Shown one piece after another: positions 51,237 to 59,845 of a stretch of 64,000 nucleotides of DNA (within the stretch, counting starts at the first letter, position 1; each line of letters opens with the position of its first letter). The DNA is from Candidatus Obscuribacterales bacterium (GTDB lineage Bacteria > Cyanobacteriota > Vampirovibrionia > Obscuribacterales > Obscuribacteraceae). Below the pieces are notes generated by a model. It saw nothing but the letters and a program-made list of their open reading frames with translations, searched no databases and was not told the DNA's origin. Both the position numbers and the translations under genes were made by a program. The stretch spans positions 36,251-100,250 of the forward strand of contig JAIERK010000107.1 of the NCBI GenBank assembly GCA_019746975.1, in the 5' to 3' direction.

Positions 51237-53900
51237 ATGGAACCGATCACAGAAAACGGGAAAACGCCGAACACCGCGGATGATACTACAGCCAGACGAT
51301 TGCTAGGTGTAGACGAGCCGCGAGAGAATCTGCGAACGATCCCGCACACCACTCCGCAACAACGGCTAGCTCAAGAATGGAGTTTAAACCAGCAGATTCA
51401 GTCCGCGAAAAATAAGATTGCTGACAACAATCCAACTCCGCTGAGTTTGGCAGGAGATCTGGGATATTCGGCGGTCTACTCAGGGATTCAGTCGCCAGCA
51501 AAAGGTCTGGTGCAGTTAATGAGTCCCAAACTAGCAGACGCCATCGAAATCATGGAACCACCACGGCACGCTGAGTTCGGGACTGCGAAGTGGCACGCGC
51601 AGACAGTTGGGGATGCAACCGGAATGATTCTGCCCTTCATGCTGACGCATGGTGCCCTGAAAAAAGCCGGACTGACGTTCGTCGCGAAAGAACAAACCTC
51701 GGTTGCCGCTATGAAACTAGCCGCCGCGGACACCTTCGGTCGCGTTGCCGATAGCGCACTGACTGGATTCGTGTACGACTTCGCAGCTCGTCCGGTTGAC
51801 ATGTCAAAAAACAATTTCTGGGCGCAACGCACGAAAAATGGTGCCACCGGTGCTATCACATTCGGAACACTTAGTGCCACTGGAGCACAATTTCGATCTT
51901 CGACACGAAGTCTGGCGGCGGACTTGGTAGGGGCGAAGAAGGTCGCTTATGAGGTCGGCGTCAACACAGTGTCAGGGATACCGGCTGGTATCGTCAATGC
52001 AGAAACCTCGTCCATTCTCAACGAAGGGCGACTGGCAACAGCCAAGGAGTGCATAGAAAGTGGATATTCGATGGTCGTAGCAGGTGGTGCTCTTGGACTC
52101 GCAGAAGGGACAATAACGGAAAGAACTCGAGGCAGACTCGCGGAATCAGAGAGAGCGAAACGAGCACTGGAAGCGTCAAATCGCGAATCCGTGCTGAGGG
52201 ACCGCGAAGCCAGACACGGAATTGTCGACGCAATCGAGCGTGCGACTGAAGTGACTAAAGCTCACAAAGAAAGTCCTGCTGGTCGCGAACATTGGCTCAA
52301 TTCAAAAGATGCCAAACCTGCTCAGGAAACAATTTCCCCGGAGAATTCGATCAGCTTGAGAAAACTAGCGGCACGCAAAGATGGTAGCTTCAAAGAACTC
52401 GCAGACGAGTACTACAAGAACTTAAGAGAGGCTATGCCTCGTTCCACCTCAGAGGGAACCGAGTGGCTGAATATTCGACGGCTGCAAAGTAAGAGATCGA
52501 ACGAAGATACTCTCGTGCTTCGAAATAGGGATAACGAGATAGTCGGCGGGGTTCAATACTATCTAATGGGCGACACGGCATGTGTCAGAGACCTTTGGTT
52601 AAAAGGAGATCGATCGCCTGCGAACATGGCTCGTCTCGCCGAAACAATTCATGATCACGTGCAAGCGAAAGGGGCTAAGGAAGTGGCGATTGAGAACTCG
52701 ACTATCATGTCGCCACAGTCTCTCATTAAACCAAACGAGTCTGCTTTGCCTGGTCCCAGAGAGGTGGGGAATAAGGCTTCACAGAATAACATGCAGGAAC
52801 GTGGAAAGCCGACTACTGAAAAGCCGCAGACTGTCGCTCAGCAAGTTCAGGTTGACGGCGAACTAGCGAAAAAGCAAGCCGCCCCCGTTGATGGACAACA
52901 CACCCAGGAGGCGCATCAACAGAACAAAGCAATCGTCGAACCGACACAGGAATCAGTCGCACGAGCCAGGGACAACTCCGAATCTGCAACGGTCCAAATC
53001 GTGGAGGGTTCTGAGTCACCCACAAAGGCGGCTGAAAAAACTGAGGTCCCCACAGATTCGCTGGAAAAATTGAAAGTATCGGACCAAGCGATTGCTCCCG
53101 GCATGATCGTAAAAAGCGAAACCATCAGCATGAGAGATCTGGTGAGAGAAAACGATCCGCGAGTCGATGAGCTTATGGAGCGCTATTATCCGGAACTCGA
53201 AAATGCATTTCCGCTGGAAGGAGAAATCGAGACTCCTGAAACATACAAGGAGTACCTTGCCAATGAATCCGGCACGTGGGATATGATTCTACTGCGCGAC
53301 AAAGAGCAGAACATAATTGGTGGTATTCAATTCCAAGTCGTTGATGCTCAGGGCGAAGCGTTGAAAAAAGTAGCTTGGGTAGAGCACATTTGGGTGAAAG
53401 AAGAAAACAGAAACTTCCCCAACTTCAAAAGTCTCCTCCGCATCGCCGAAGAGCGAACAAAGGCAGCTGGAGCGGACCTCGTATTCATGGAGTTCAATAA
53501 CCCAGACAAGATGACTGCCGAGCAGATGTTGGAGGACGCTGAAGGTGGTATCACAACACAAGATCGCGAGACATTGTGGGGCTCTGTCGGAATTCACGTC
53601 GCAGTAGACTCGAAAGGAGAAATTGCGCCCTACGGACAACCGTCCATGGATGGACAACCTTCAGTCGAATACCTCTCCCTCGGTTTCATCGGTCCCAACT
53701 CGCTCACTGGACAACAGATACCTGTCAAAGATTATGTCGCCCTATCCAGAGCAGCACATGCCACCATCCCCGGTGTCGACCTTAACTTGGATCCGACCGT
53801 TGTAAACTACACCAACGGTTGCAAGGCACTGCCTGACACTAACTTCACGCTTAAACCGCTAGCAGACATTGCAAAAGCAAGGCGCACAAAATCGAAATGA
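51237..53900 (+). CDS. Large modular protein with two GNAT-like domains
   Basis: The 887-residue protein has an N-terminal Gly/Ala-rich helical region (about 50-300; LAGDLGYSAVYSGIQSP, MVVAGGALGLAEG), a charged coiled stretch (300-370), and two related domains at about 375-500 and 625-760, separated by a Gln/Glu/Lys-rich linker. Both domains carry SLRKL/SMRDL openings, a strand like LVLRNRDNEIVGGVQYYL or LLRDKEQNIIGGIQFQV and a following helix, as in GNAT acetyltransferases. Acetyl-CoA-binding residues cannot be confirmed by eye. No signal peptide. A possible RNA switch precedes it. Function unknown; acetyltransferase fold is inferred. Confidence 0.62.
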   Translation: MEPITENGKTPNTADDTTARRLLGVDEPRENLRTIPHTTPQQRLAQEWSLNQQIQSAKNKIADNNPTPLSLAGDLGYSAVYSGIQSPAKGLVQLMSPKLADAIEIMEPPRHAEFGTAKWHAQTVGDATGMILPFMLTHGALKKAGLTFVAKEQTSVAAMKLAAADTFGRVADSALTGFVYDFAARPVDMSKNNFWAQRTKNGATGAITFGTLSATGAQFRSSTRSLAADLVGAKKVAYEVGVNTVSGIPAGIVNAETSSILNEGRLATAKECIESGYSMVVAGGALGLAEGTITERTRGRLAESERAKRALEASNRESVLRDREARHGIVDAIERATEVTKAHKESPAGREHWLNSKDAKPAQETISPENSISLRKLAARKDGSFKELADEYYKNLREAMPRSTSEGTEWLNIRRLQSKRSNEDTLVLRNRDNEIVGGVQYYLMGDTACVRDLWLKGDRSPANMARLAETIHDHVQAKGAKEVAIENSTIMSPQSLIKPNESALPGPREVGNKASQNNMQERGKPTTEKPQTVAQQVQVDGELAKKQAAPVDGQHTQEAHQQNKAIVEPTQESVARARDNSESATVQIVEGSESPTKAAEKTEVPTDSLEKLKVSDQAIAPGMIVKSETISMRDLVRENDPRVDELMERYYPELENAFPLEGEIETPETYKEYLANESGTWDMILLRDKEQNIIGGIQFQVVDAQGEALKKVAWVEHIWVKEENRNFPNFKSLLRIAEERTKAAGADLVFMEFNNPDKMTAEQMLEDAEGGITTQDRETLWGSVGIHVAVDSKGEIAPYGQPSMDGQPSVEYLSLGFIGPNSLTGQQIPVKDYVALSRAAHATIPGVDLNLDPTVVNYTNGCKALPDTNFTLKPLADIAKARRTKSK

Positions 53901-54122
53901 GCCGAATTCTTAAATTAAATTGTACTTGGGTCGGATAGTCGGTCGATCGTCTCGCAATTCGTGATCCTTGAGGCATCCTCATCGGTTCAACTGCGGGGCG
54001 ATTGAATTTGCAGTACGATTGCGTTAGCGGAGGGCACTACGGAGCAGACAGACCGGAGTCCAGGATTATTCCTGTATCGAAACACCGGTTTGCGAATTAA
54101 AGTACTCGTGGAGGATTTAGCC

Positions 54123-54848
54123 TTGTCCACGACGAAAACAGCTTTCATACTCCTGGTAGCCAGCTTTCTTGCCGGACTTTATTATCAGTTCGGTTTGCCT
54201 GAGTTAGGTACCGTGACGACAACGTCAATGCCCAAACAAAGGGTTGTGTATCAAACTCAGCCTGAATTGTCCGGATGGGAGCAGCGCAGCAATCGATTAG
54301 CACTTACTCCTCAGGCAACTACACTGCTCACGCAAGCCAACAAATGCACAGTTCGACAGCAACTGGGCGAACCGGAAATATATTTTGGCAATGGTGCCTG
54401 GGGATACTATGTTGGACCAGAGATGGGTATCCAGCAAGGGTTCCTCCTCCTATTCGACCGAAACAACCTTGTTACCAGCTGCGAGGTCGGTGCAGTGCAA
54501 GACATGGATGAAATTCTCCAGGGCAGAGAGCGACCGTCAGCAGATTTAGCATACTTCGATAAAGCGAGGTGGAAACAAAGCTACTCCATGTATCAAGAGG
54601 TCACGAAAATCCTAAAGGGAGCAAGCAATACGCGCGTAAAGGAATTATTGGGAAGCCCAGACGAAATAAAGCAAGGCAGATCTGAACTTTCATCGGAATT
54701 CTGGATTTACTACCTGAACCACAGCAGGGATACTTACCGAGTGTACCTTGACTTCGATTCAACTGGACACTGCAGCAATGGCGTGTTTACTAATGGTCGA
54801 GCTGCAGGATTTGGTGGCTGCGATATCCCAATCGGCGATCTTCCCTAG
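54123..54848 (+). CDS. Membrane-anchored or secreted protein with duplicated BamE-like domain
   Basis: TTG 54123 is chosen as start because GGAGG lies eight bases upstream; the frame could extend to a TTG at 54090 without a ribosome site. The 241-residue product starts with a membrane helix (AFILLVASFLAGLYYQFG) and has two similar modules: VRQQLGEPEIYFGNGAWGYY and VKELLGSPDEIKQG, each followed by a W-x-Y strand and an F-D/DFD strand. The pattern G-x-P then W-x-Y recalls SmpA/OmlA (BamE) lipoproteins, but there is no lipobox cysteine. Function unknown. Confidence 0.6.
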   Translation: MSTTKTAFILLVASFLAGLYYQFGLPELGTVTTTSMPKQRVVYQTQPELSGWEQRSNRLALTPQATTLLTQANKCTVRQQLGEPEIYFGNGAWGYYVGPEMGIQQGFLLLFDRNNLVTSCEVGAVQDMDEILQGRERPSADLAYFDKARWKQSYSMYQEVTKILKGASNTRVKELLGSPDEIKQGRSELSSEFWIYYLNHSRDTYRVYLDFDSTGHCSNGVFTNGRAAGFGGCDIPIGDLP

Positions 54849-54966
54849 TGATTTCTTGGAAGCACCAGCAAATCTTCATCGGGCACCAGCATATAACCAA
54901 AGAATTCAAAGACAAAAGCGGTCAAGGCTTTTCCACGCACGCGTTCAGCTGCTGTTCATGCGGATC

Positions 54967-55289
54967 TGTCAATAATTTTGTGTCATTAGGTTAGCCAAGC
55001 GGAACCCTTCCTTCGAACTCCAGGGAGAACCAGTTCAATGCACTCCCCAGTTCCTAATCGGCATTGTCCATTTCTTTGAGATGTTCCTGGCTGCCAGATA
55101 CATGACTTTGAGGACTGATTCATCGTCTGGAAAGATCCGGTGATTCCGGCTAGCTTTTCTCAGTGTCATGTTTACCGATTCAACGGCATTGGTAGTGTAT
55201 ATGGTGCGTCGAATTTCCTCTGGGAAGAGGAACTCGGTACGAAGATCGACTAGCAGTGACGACAGCGCATTAACTAGAGAAAGCGGAAG
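54967..55289 (-). mobile_element. IS256-family transposase remnant (C-terminal end, frameshifted)
   Basis: On the minus strand the pieces FPEEIRRTIYTTNAVESVN, LRKASRNHRIFPDDE, VLKVMYLAARNISKKW and TMPIRNW are the C-terminal signature of IS256/Mutator transposases. After RNW the frame shifts and continues as SALNWFSLEFEGRVPLG to a TAA at 54993-54991. Downstream, TGTCAATAATTTTGTGTCA (54967-54985) matches the usual terminal inverted repeat style of this family. The 5' part is missing; the fragment stops exactly where the AbiEi-HipA gene ends. The stretch 54849-54966 shows nothing else. Confidence 0.8.
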
Positions 55290-57248
55290 CTATGCAAGCG
55301 ATGTCTCAATGTTTGCAATAACTGCATCGCGATACTTTTGCGAGAGTTCTTCGGAGAGCATTGATAGCTCCAAGACTTCATCGATATTGTCTTGAATGCT
55401 TTTCGCCAGATCTTGCATGATCTCCAAGACCTGTTCTTTGGAACCACCCCACCTGTCTGCGACAGCCGCGAAATCCTTTCGTTTTATTTTGTCGTTTCGT
55501 CCGTTGATCGTGATCGCAAACTTGTCGCCGTCTATGTAAATTCTGGTGTTCACCAGGTCGTAGATTGGTGAGTAGGCTATATCAGCCAGCTCAGGGTATA
55601 GCCCCAGTTTGCCCGGACTGAGCCATTTGATCACTGAGATATTTTTTGCATGTAGATCACCATTTGCAAGGAACCAGGAGAAGATAAGATGGCTTAGATA
55701 AAGCCAGAGGTCTACTTCACTCAATTTGAGTTCGACCAACTTTTTTGCTACTCGCTCTGCTGATGTTCCGTACTTGTCTACGCGCGATAGGTAGAGCAAT
55801 GATGCAGCGTCTTCTTGCAGCGCAAGCTTCAGGCTGGGATGCATCTCTTCCAAGTCTCGCTTGCCCGGTACGTCGTAGCGTTCGATTAGAAGAGCCCGCC
55901 CAGGAAAGAGATCAGTTTTGTTAGTTGCGTTGATCATTCGCACGGTAGCTACATTGAGTCCTGCACGTCTGGCTAATTCCATGGTGGCCCATTCATTTTC
56001 GACCATATTTGAAAATGTGGGCGACTGGTATTTGATGATGTGGCTGCAAGAATTGGTAAGAACTCCAAGTTCGAGCTTTGGCTGCTCCTTATGCATGCTC
56101 AGCGCCACCGGCAATTTTGCTTGAACACCCGAGACGCGGACGGGGCCTTTTGAGCCGAGCCCACGCATTACGTCTTGCAGCGTCTTCTCGTCGATTATGC
56201 GATCTTCAACTTCAAGGATCGTTTGCGGCGCAGGCGCTAAGTCAGCCAGCTTAAGCTGCAATGTATCAAAAGTAATTTCGTTGTCTTCCGTCGCCGTTGT
56301 TCTGAGAGTTAGATTTGACAAGTACTTTTGGCTTGTTGCCAGCAGTGCAAGTTTGTCTTCCTTTGCGATTTTGAAGGTCGCCTGTAACTGACTCTCCATC
56401 CAGCCTTCGGGCAGCAGGTTCTCAAAAAAGGCTGGCATTTGCCTGCCTTCGTAAGCGGGTTGAGCTTTGAGCGGTAGCTGCGGTGAGAGTTCGACTTTCC
56501 AGCTTGGCGAATACTCAAATCGATACTCGCTGGACAATCCGGCAAGTTGGCCTATCTCCCAACCGTAGAAATAGACCTGAAATTCTCGACGCTTGGCGAT
56601 TTGAACGTTGGCGGCGAACTGGTGTTTATCCATCAACTCGGTCAGTCGCCAGTATTCCGGCTTTAGATCATTGCGGGCGGAGAACGCCTGGGCTCGCTCG
56701 CGATCTGACTGACCAAGGCCTTGTATCAATTCCAGCAATTTTGATTCTGGCAGAGACTTCTCTGCATAAGACTTCGACGCAGACAGACATTCAAAGACAG
56801 TCTGTAGCGGACTTGATACAGCTACCTTTACTGCCTGGGGCTCCTCATTCAAGCGGGAAGCAATGAATGTAGGCGCTTGTATCCAATCGACTTCCGGGTA
56901 CGGAAGATCTCTGTTGCGCATGATTCTGACTCCCGGTAATACAACCGGCGAATGAGTCGCGCTTCTGGACGAGATAAAGGCAAAACCGTTGATTGGGCGG
57001 AGTGTCGCGGCGGTGCTGAAAGAAAGATGCCACTCGGGAAATAGTTTTGCTATGATTGCTAGTAGGTTGTCTTGAATGACCCGCTCAGGGTCTGCATCCG
57101 GTTCATCGCAGTAAACTCCCCGGCTGACAGTGACGAGCTGACCGCGATGGGCAGCTACTCTGAGGGCATTCTTGTCGTCTGGAGTAGTTCCAATGTAGAG
57201 CATGTAATGATTTCGCGCACAAAGAAGGTTTTTTTGGAGCGGTTCCAT
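55290..57248 (-). CDS. AbiEi-like/HipA fusion protein (probable single-chain toxin-antitoxin)
   Basis: The 652-residue protein has an N-terminal region (about 1-215) resembling AbiEi antitoxins: a winged-helix part (LRVAAHRGQLVTVSRGVYC) and the following LSFSTAATLRPINGFAF segment. Residues 218-320 match the HipA N-terminal domain (VYFYGWEIGQLAGL, FFENLLPEGW). Residues 330-640 are a HipA kinase with phosphate loop VSGVQAKLP (373-378), catalytic loop NGDLHAKN (529-536, Asp531) and the metal-binding Asp564 in PIYDLVN. All kinase residues look intact. HipA kinases phosphorylate translation factors or aminoacyl-tRNA synthetases. No separate HipB-like antitoxin is adjacent; the fused domain may serve that role. 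The start codon lies inside an operator-like repeat. Confidence 0.87.
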   Translation of the reverse strand: MEPLQKNLLCARNHYMLYIGTTPDDKNALRVAAHRGQLVTVSRGVYCDEPDADPERVIQDNLLAIIAKLFPEWHLSFSTAATLRPINGFAFISSRSATHSPVVLPGVRIMRNRDLPYPEVDWIQAPTFIASRLNEEPQAVKVAVSSPLQTVFECLSASKSYAEKSLPESKLLELIQGLGQSDRERAQAFSARNDLKPEYWRLTELMDKHQFAANVQIAKRREFQVYFYGWEIGQLAGLSSEYRFEYSPSWKVELSPQLPLKAQPAYEGRQMPAFFENLLPEGWMESQLQATFKIAKEDKLALLATSQKYLSNLTLRTTATEDNEITFDTLQLKLADLAPAPQTILEVEDRIIDEKTLQDVMRGLGSKGPVRVSGVQAKLPVALSMHKEQPKLELGVLTNSCSHIIKYQSPTFSNMVENEWATMELARRAGLNVATVRMINATNKTDLFPGRALLIERYDVPGKRDLEEMHPSLKLALQEDAASLLYLSRVDKYGTSAERVAKKLVELKLSEVDLWLYLSHLIFSWFLANGDLHAKNISVIKWLSPGKLGLYPELADIAYSPIYDLVNTRIYIDGDKFAITINGRNDKIKRKDFAAVADRWGGSKEQVLEIMQDLAKSIQDNIDEVLELSMLSEELSQKYRDAVIANIETSLA

Positions 57249-57328
57249 TACAAGTATACATCAGCTGTAATGATTTCGCTCGCAAAAATATCAACGGGAG
57301 CCCGATTTCATTACACCGCCAGCCATAC
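57203..57328. repeat. 63-bp tandem repeat with four TGTAATG operator words
   Basis: TGTAATG occurs at 57203-57209 (plus), 57246-57252 (minus), 57266-57272 (plus) and 57309-57315 (minus). Equivalent copies are exactly 63 bases apart and share TGTAATGATTTCGC, CAAA and GGAGC words. The second copy contains the ATG start of the fusion gene, and a TATACT -10-like box (57258-57253, minus) lies five bases before that ATG, so a leaderless message is possible. The layout fits an autoregulatory operator. Confidence 0.65.
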
Positions 57329-57408
57329 ATATGCAACAATAGATTGAGCCACGAGCGCCATTCTCTGATGCCTTGGACACTCCCCCATTTCCTCTCTTGA
57401 TTATTCAT

Positions 57409-57475
57409 CCACAGGCCGCTACACTGCGCTGCCCTCCGGGGGTGTCTACGACACGCGCAGCGTAGCGGCCTGTGG
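57409..57475. repeat. T-shaped hairpin element with 21-bp arms
   Basis: 57409-57429 and 57455-57475 are inverted copies with one mismatch in 21. The 25-base interior holds two further small palindromes, CCCTCCGGG and GTGTC-TAC-GACAC (57442-57454), so the strand can fold as a three-way junction. No T-run follows. It resembles REP/BIME-type or transposase-recognised hairpins more than a terminator. Confidence 0.7.
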
Positions 57476-57512
57476 AACGACAATCATAGATTTGCTATTC
57501 AACAATAGGAGA

Positions 57513-57540
57513 AAGCAGGGACTTGCGCCCCTGCTTCGAT
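57513..57540 (-). terminator. Possible terminator of the 191-aa membrane protein gene
   Basis: AAGCAGGG (57513-57520) and CCCTGCTT (57529-57536) form a perfect 8-bp stem. It lies about 110 bases downstream of the minus-strand stop at 57649; the T-run is short (TTTC). No other gene is visible in 57249-57648. Confidence 0.4.
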
Positions 57541-57648
57541 TCCGCTTCGGATAATGAACTACGCGCTCTGCGCCTCGTCCCGAGCTGGCTTCTTGCCACA
57601 GCGGTGGAAAAGACTAGCAGAACGGCAGGTTAGCCCGATTTAGCAAGG

Positions 57649-58224
57649 CTAGTGACCCGAATGAGCTTTTTTATTCACTGCTATTGCCTGACGGACTTTC
57701 GCGTGATGAGGTTTAACTGAGTTTGAACCCGCCGTGACGCCTTTCGAAACTGTCGAAGCTACCGGCTTCACGCTACTGACGGACGTTGGCTTCTCGCGTT
57801 CGCACTTTCTGATCGAATCGTATGCTCCACGATACTCGATCGCCCTCGATGTCGACTGGAATAGAGAGTAAATGCCGGCGGCCGCAACCACGAGACCTAT
57901 TAAAAGATATTGGGCAAAGTCGTCCCACTTGTAAAAGCCGAAGCAGAAAAATTGATTGAAGCTAGTTGATTCCGGCGACGTGTTCGAGAAAAGATCGATC
58001 ATCAGCCAGACCAACAGGACACCGCCTATGATACTACCAACAGACCAAATGATGTCACTCTTGAAGACATCGCCAAGCTGATCGTAAGAATAGAGAGCAG
58101 GCCCTATGACAAGAATCAGCAACACGCCGCCGAATAGTCTGACTTTACTCGAGCCCTCGCGAAAATTGAAAAGCAGAAACACGCCGGATGCAACAGCAAG
58201 GATAGCAAGGTAAGAAACGTGCAT
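57649..58224 (-). CDS. Small polytopic membrane protein (191 aa), function unknown
   Basis: Four hydrophobic helices (about 3-21, 28-46, 58-78, 105-123) are followed by a hydrophilic Ser/Val/Lys/His-rich tail of about 60 residues ending KKAHSGH. No family is recognised. It is separated from the HipA fusion by 400 bp and does not seem to be part of that system. Confidence 0.6.
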   Translation of the reverse strand: MHVSYLAILAVASGVFLLFNFREGSSKVRLFGGVLLILVIGPALYSYDQLGDVFKSDIIWSVGSIIGGVLLVWLMIDLFSNTSPESTSFNQFFCFGFYKWDDFAQYLLIGLVVAAAGIYSLFQSTSRAIEYRGAYDSIRKCEREKPTSVSSVKPVASTVSKGVTAGSNSVKPHHAKVRQAIAVNKKAHSGH

Positions 58225-58450
58225 TTAGTAACGTCGCCCCAAAGGTTGATGTGACCATCCTATCGGAGCAAACAAACTTGCTTGACATCTTGAATAATCT
58301 CTTAACATTGGCAAGGGTAGCGTCCTGAGCCAGTACGGAAATGGGCGGCAGCGCAAACTAAATAGCTACCCCCGAGATACAGTAGTATGCAATCGTTAAA
58401 CGCCTAGGACTCCGAACTGTCACGTCCATCGACCCACTATTACTACACAG

Positions 58451-59845
58451 ATGAACACAACAACTGTCGCCACCAGATTAGAACGTCTCCCGATAACTAA
58501 CTATCAGCGCGTCATCTTCGCGGTCATTGCTACAGCTTGGTTCTTCGATTGTCTTGATGTTGCGATGATGACATTCGTGCTCTCCACGATCAAAGTAGAA
58601 TTTTCGTTAAGTACTGCTCAGGCAGGTTTTCTAGCGAGTATGAGTTTCATCGGTATGTTCATCGGCGCCGCTTTGTCCGGCGTACTGGCAGACCGGTACG
58701 GCAGAGTGGTCGTTTTTCGGATAAGCATAATTATATGGGGACTGTCATCCCTCGCCTGTGCATTCGCTCCTGATCTTAATACCCTGATGGCTTATCGTGT
58801 ATTGCTCGGCGTTGGCATGGCGATGGAGTTGCCGGTAGGCCAAGCTCTGATCTGTGAATTTGTTCCTGCTCGCGTACGAGGGAAGTATGTGGCGCTGCTC
58901 GAAGGCATGTGGCCGGTCGGATTTATAACCGCAGGCATACTGGCAATGTTCGTGGTGCCGAACTATGGCTGGCGCGGAGCGTTCATCATCGAAGCGGTCC
59001 CCGCACTCTTCGTTCTTGTGATTCGGAGAATCGTGCCTGAGTCGCCACGATGGCTACACGACTCAGGTCAGGTGGAGCGAGCCAATCAAGTAATCGAATC
59101 AATCGAGAAAAATGTGATGAAACATCTCGACAATGCACCGCAGTCTAACAACGATCCCATCGCACCTGCAGAAGCAAATCCGCAGCCGACTCACATTGAC
59201 GAACAAAAAGAGAGCGAGAATTACAAAACAGGTCCGACTCGCAAGTTGTCCATCTCAGTGTTGTTTCAAAAAGAGTATGGAAAACGCACTGCCATGTTGT
59301 GGATACTCTGGTTCTTCGCATTGCTCGGATACTATGCTCTGACGACATGGCTGGGAGCGCTTCTTGAAGCAAAGGGAATTAGCTTTGCTAAATCAACCCA
59401 GTATATTGTTTTGATCTCGCTCGCCGGCATTCCTGGATTCTTTTCGGCAGCCTGGCTGGTCGAATCATGGGGAAGAAAACCGATGATGATCGTCACGCTT
59501 TTGGCCAGTGCAATCTGCGCATTCTTTTATGGCACCGTAGATAATACTACGGTCATGATCGTGTTCGGCTTGCTCATGCAATTCTTTCTCTTCGGAATGT
59601 GGAGCGTGCTCTATGCCTACACGCCGGAGATCTATCCCACCCATGCTCGCGCTACCGGCTCCGGCTTCGCCAGCTCTGTCGGTCGCCTGGGAGCGTTATT
59701 GGGACCTTCCCTTATCGGGTGGATTCTACCCTTTGGCGGACAATTCGGTGTGTTCACGATGGCCGCCGCAGCACTCGCCACAGCAGCGCTCGCGGTGTAT
59801 TTCCTCGGCGAAGAAACGAAAGGGAAAGTCCTCGAAGAGATCTAA
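58451..59845 (+). CDS. MFS transporter, sugar/organic-acid symporter type
   Basis: The 464-residue protein has 12 predicted helices with the MFS loop motif GVLADRYGRVVVFR after helix 2 and RRIVPESPRWLHDSG at the central loop, the PESPRWL signature of the sugar porter/AAHS group. The central loop is longer than usual (about 215-275). Probable proton-coupled uptake of an aromatic acid, sugar or metabolite; substrate unknown. Its end overlaps the convergent Clp N-domain gene by four bases. Confidence 0.9.
   Translation: MNTTTVATRLERLPITNYQRVIFAVIATAWFFDCLDVAMMTFVLSTIKVEFSLSTAQAGFLASMSFIGMFIGAALSGVLADRYGRVVVFRISIIIWGLSSLACAFAPDLNTLMAYRVLLGVGMAMELPVGQALICEFVPARVRGKYVALLEGMWPVGFITAGILAMFVVPNYGWRGAFIIEAVPALFVLVIRRIVPESPRWLHDSGQVERANQVIESIEKNVMKHLDNAPQSNNDPIAPAEANPQPTHIDEQKESENYKTGPTRKLSISVLFQKEYGKRTAMLWILWFFALLGYYALTTWLGALLEAKGISFAKSTQYIVLISLAGIPGFFSAAWLVESWGRKPMMIVTLLASAICAFFYGTVDNTTVMIVFGLLMQFFLFGMWSVLYAYTPEIYPTHARATGSGFASSVGRLGALLGPSLIGWILPFGGQFGVFTMAAAALATAALAVYFLGEETKGKVLEEI

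Noticed and set aside
57409..57475. Integron attC site
   Set aside because: The hairpin shape fits but the flanks lack the conserved RYYYAAC and GTTRRRY core sites and no cassette array or integrase is seen.
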